Both the position numbers and the translations under genes were made by a program. The notes below the pieces were generated by a model. The model did no database searches. It worked only from the letters and a program-made list of their open reading frames with translations, and had not been told where the DNA came from. Below, in pieces: positions 7,085 to 9,101 of a stretch of DNA of 9,101 bases. This DNA is from an uncultured Lachnospiraceae bacterium (GTDB taxonomy: Bacteria; Bacillota; Clostridia; Lachnospirales; Lachnospiraceae): the NCBI GenBank assembly GCA_934371505.1, contig CAKRNW010000096.1, forward strand, positions 1 to 9,101. Direction: 5' to 3'. Positions within the stretch are counted from its first letter, which is position 1, and every line of letters starts with the position of its first letter.

Positions 7085-8134
7085 ATGAAAAAGTTCATGA
7101 AAAAGATATTAGCGCTGGCTTTAGCAGTCGGATTATGTCTCACCTGTTTCCAGCCTGTGACGGCAAAGGCGGATGAATTACCTGTTTCCAAGGCAGGCGG
7201 ACCCTGGACTGTAGCAGAAGGAGTTACAGCAAGTGTGCAGAATGGTATTCTGTACATTAAGGGAACAGGAGAAGTGCCTGATTATACAGTTTCCACTCTT
7301 TACAAACGTCCCTGGGATGGTTGTATCTTTGAGTCCGCAATCATTGAACCCGGTATTTCACGGTTGGGAAGTTACGCTTTATATGGTTACAAGAGATTAC
7401 ATTATGTTACGATTCCCAGTACCACTTTTATTCAGGATAACACCAGTCTTGGTGCTATCGATACAGAAGCACATATCCGTATCACAGGCACAAAGGTTGC
7501 AGAGTCAACCATTGGTGCAATTCCCTATACCAGTGTCATGAGCATTGTACGTGATGCACAGGATCACCCCGGATATATGTATCTGATTGATTACAGTTAT
7601 GGTTGGAAGGCATTGTTAATGACCACAGATTATCCGGCACTGACCAATATTTATTATGCAAATGATGAGGCAGTATTTAAGAATCGGGCAGGATATAAAG
7701 ACGCTCAATTTTATAACGCAGATAAATATGTTTCACCCTTAAAGTATGCACCCGGCCAGGCTGGAATCAGTGTAAAGGCAAAGAGAAAGGTTCAGGGATA
7801 TTACTTATATCAGCACCTCTCCAATTTCCTGACTATTGTTAATCCCGGATATACCTGGGGAACTGCTTACAGTGTGGATGCTGTTGGAGCGAATGGTAAA
7901 GCAGTTCAACAGTTTGGCTCTGTGAAAACCTTTACCTTTGATATTCCCAGTGATTTACAGAGGGCAGGAAGAACCTTCCGTGTAATGATGTTAGTAAGCA
8001 ATGCAACTGGTGAGGTTGTGACTTTTGATGATCTGGATGTAAGTGATAAGACAATTACCTTCCAGACAGACAAAGTAGGTACAACCTATGCATTGATTTA
8101 TCAGGATGCTGGTGCAGCCGGATTACCTCAGTAA
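7085..8134 (+). CDS. Secreted BspA-like leucine-rich-repeat protein
   Basis: The 349-residue product starts with a clear signal peptide: MKKFMKK, a hydrophobic core, then AKA at 27-29, the likely signal peptidase I cut before D30. C18 and C21 do not sit in a lipobox. Residues 54-67 (GILYIKGTGEVPDY) and 86-111 (IEPGISRLGSYALYGYKRLHYVTIP) match the LRR_5/BspA repeat style, but only about one full repeat is present where relatives usually carry several. Residues 112-285 are unassigned. The end (about 287-341, with TITFQTDKVGTTYALIYQD) resembles a small beta domain common at the C-terminus of secreted Lachnospiraceae proteins. There is no LPxTG motif, membrane anchor or visible cell-wall repeat, so it is probably released or held non-covalently. 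Ligand binding or adhesion is inferred, not shown. Base composition and promoter suggest a normal resident gene. Confidence 0.78.
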   Translation: MKKFMKKILALALAVGLCLTCFQPVTAKADELPVSKAGGPWTVAEGVTASVQNGILYIKGTGEVPDYTVSTLYKRPWDGCIFESAIIEPGISRLGSYALYGYKRLHYVTIPSTTFIQDNTSLGAIDTEAHIRITGTKVAESTIGAIPYTSVMSIVRDAQDHPGYMYLIDYSYGWKALLMTTDYPALTNIYYANDEAVFKNRAGYKDAQFYNADKYVSPLKYAPGQAGISVKAKRKVQGYYLYQHLSNFLTIVNPGYTWGTAYSVDAVGANGKAVQQFGSVKTFTFDIPSDLQRAGRTFRVMMLVSNATGEVVTFDDLDVSDKTITFQTDKVGTTYALIYQDAGAAGLPQ

Positions 8135-8161
8135 TTGAAAAATAAAATACAAAAGAGAAAG

Positions 8162-8197
8162 AAGAGCGAGGGACAAGGGAATTTGTCCCTCGCTCTT
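8162..8197. repeat. Perfect 15-bp palindromic stem-loop in the map leader
   Basis: AAGAGCGAGGGACAA (8162-8176) is the exact reverse complement of 8183-8197, around a 6-base loop GGGAAT. It starts 27 bases after the stop of the BspA-like gene and ends 15 bases before the map ATG. Only TT then AGTGAG follows on the + strand, so a usual T run is lacking. On the - strand CTTCTTTCTCTTTTG follows, which is T-rich. It may act as a terminator or RNA 3' end for the upstream gene, or be one copy of a dispersed palindrome: I recall GAGGGAC...GTCCCTC elements between genes in Clostridia. Confidence 0.85.
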
Positions 8198-8212
8198 AGT
8201 GAGAAAAGCAAT

Positions 8213-9100
8213 ATGAGTATCAATATCATGAAACGCCCCGGAAGAAATGAGGCATGTTGGTGTGGAAGCGGCAGAAAGTATAAGCAGTGCCATGAAGCCT
8301 TGGATGACAAAATTCTGATGTATCAAAGACAGGGACATATCGTTCCTGACCATGAAATGATTAAGAACCCCGAGCAGATTCAGGGAATCCGGGACAGTGC
8401 AAAGATTAACTGTGCGGTGCTGGATGCAGTGGCTGAGAAAATCTGCATTGGCATGCCCACAGAGGACATTGACCGGATTGTGGCAGAGACTACCAAGGCG
8501 ATGGGAGGAATTCCGGCTCCTTTAAATTATGAAGGTTATCCTAAGAGTGTCTGTACCTCTATTAACGACCAGGTATGCCATGGAATTCCCAGCACTGAGG
8601 ATTTTTTAAAGGATGGAGACATTGTAAACGTGGATTGTTCCACCATCTATAAGGGTTATTTTTCCGATTCCTCCAGAATGTTCTGCTTAGGAAATGTATC
8701 GGAGGAAGACCAGAAACTGGTTCGTGTGGCAAAAGAGTGTATGGAACTGGGAATCAAGGAGGCAAAGCCCTGGGGATTTTTAGGAGATATTGCACAAGTT
8801 ATCAATGATCATGCGATAGAGAATGGCTATTCCGTTGTCCGTGAAATCGGAGGACATGGAGTAGGCATTGAATTCCACGAAGAACCCTGGGTCAGCTATG
8901 TGACCAAGCGAGGAACGGAGATGCTTTTAGTGCCTGGAATGGTATTTACCATTGAACCAATGATCAACGCAGGCAGACACGACATCTATGTGGATGATGA
9001 GAATGATTGGACAGTCTACACCGAAGACGGCAAAAAATCTGCCCAGTGGGAAGTAACCATTGCCATTACGGAAGATGGAAATGAAGTGATTTCCTGGTAG
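8213..9100 (+). CDS. map: Methionine aminopeptidase type I with SEC-C motif
   Basis: This enzyme removes the initiator Met from new cytoplasmic proteins, using two metal ions. The 295-residue protein starts with a SEC-C zinc motif (C15-x-C17, C26-H27), a usual addition in clostridial forms. The catalytic domain follows with H123 (VCHGIP), metal ligands D141 and D152, H215 (GHGVG), E248 (TIEPM) and E280 (WEVTI). Spacings match E. coli Map H79, D97, D108, H171, E204 and E235 almost exactly. The gene is complete, ending one base before the window edge. ATG 8213 is chosen. The ribosome site is weak (GTGAG near 8199-8203). ATG 8228 is an alternative that still keeps the zinc motif. A TTG at 8135 would translate the palindrome and is unlikely. 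No separate promoter is evident in the 78-base gap. Confidence 0.96.
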   Translation: MSINIMKRPGRNEACWCGSGRKYKQCHEALDDKILMYQRQGHIVPDHEMIKNPEQIQGIRDSAKINCAVLDAVAEKICIGMPTEDIDRIVAETTKAMGGIPAPLNYEGYPKSVCTSINDQVCHGIPSTEDFLKDGDIVNVDCSTIYKGYFSDSSRMFCLGNVSEEDQKLVRVAKECMELGIKEAKPWGFLGDIAQVINDHAIENGYSVVREIGGHGVGIEFHEEPWVSYVTKRGTEMLLVPGMVFTIEPMINAGRHDIYVDDENDWTVYTEDGKKSAQWEVTIAITEDGNEVISW

Positions 9101-9101
9101 G

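Noticed and set aside
1..9101. CRISPR array, tRNA, rRNA, riboswitch, transposase or integrase
   Set aside because: Scanning both strands by eye showed no regularly spaced repeats, no tRNA-like cloverleaf, and no recombinase motifs.

Overview
The window looks like chromosomal DNA of a gut-type Clostridia bacterium, most likely Lachnospiraceae. The basis is the Gram-positive promoters and AGGAGG-type ribosome sites, the type I methionine aminopeptidase with an N-terminal SEC-C zinc motif, and the secreted BspA-like leucine-rich-repeat protein. This assignment is by gene style, not by a database match. All genes recognised are on the + strand.

Layout. Positions 1-553 hold no intact gene. They contain the last 23 codons of a protein entering from the left, a short reading frame that resembles the start of a DUF3791-type protein, another broken reading frame, a strong stem-loop, a near-duplicate 12-13 base direct repeat, and a convincing Rho-independent terminator (450-480). 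A good promoter (504-532) then drives a HipA-like kinase gene (554-1621) that has no antitoxin beside it. Next come a MATE-family efflux transporter (1650-3017) and sbcD-sbcC (3046-6971). These genes are tightly spaced and may share a transcript. sbcD and sbcC overlap by four bases and encode the Mre11/Rad50-type nuclease-ATPase that trims DNA hairpins and double-strand ends.

After sbcC there is a possible weak terminator and a new promoter. A secreted BspA-like protein with a signal peptide follows (7085-8134). A perfect 15-bp palindrome (8162-8197) lies between it and a complete methionine aminopeptidase gene (8213-9100), ending just 15 bases before that gene's start.

Most of the window is housekeeping: DNA-end processing, N-terminal Met removal and transport. 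The accessory part is the left 1.6 kb, where a HipA-like kinase sits beside gene debris. I do not see a convincing new multi-gene system. The best leads are the solitary HipA-like kinase, which keeps HipA's catalytic residues and a candidate autophosphorylation serine, and the palindrome in the map leader.
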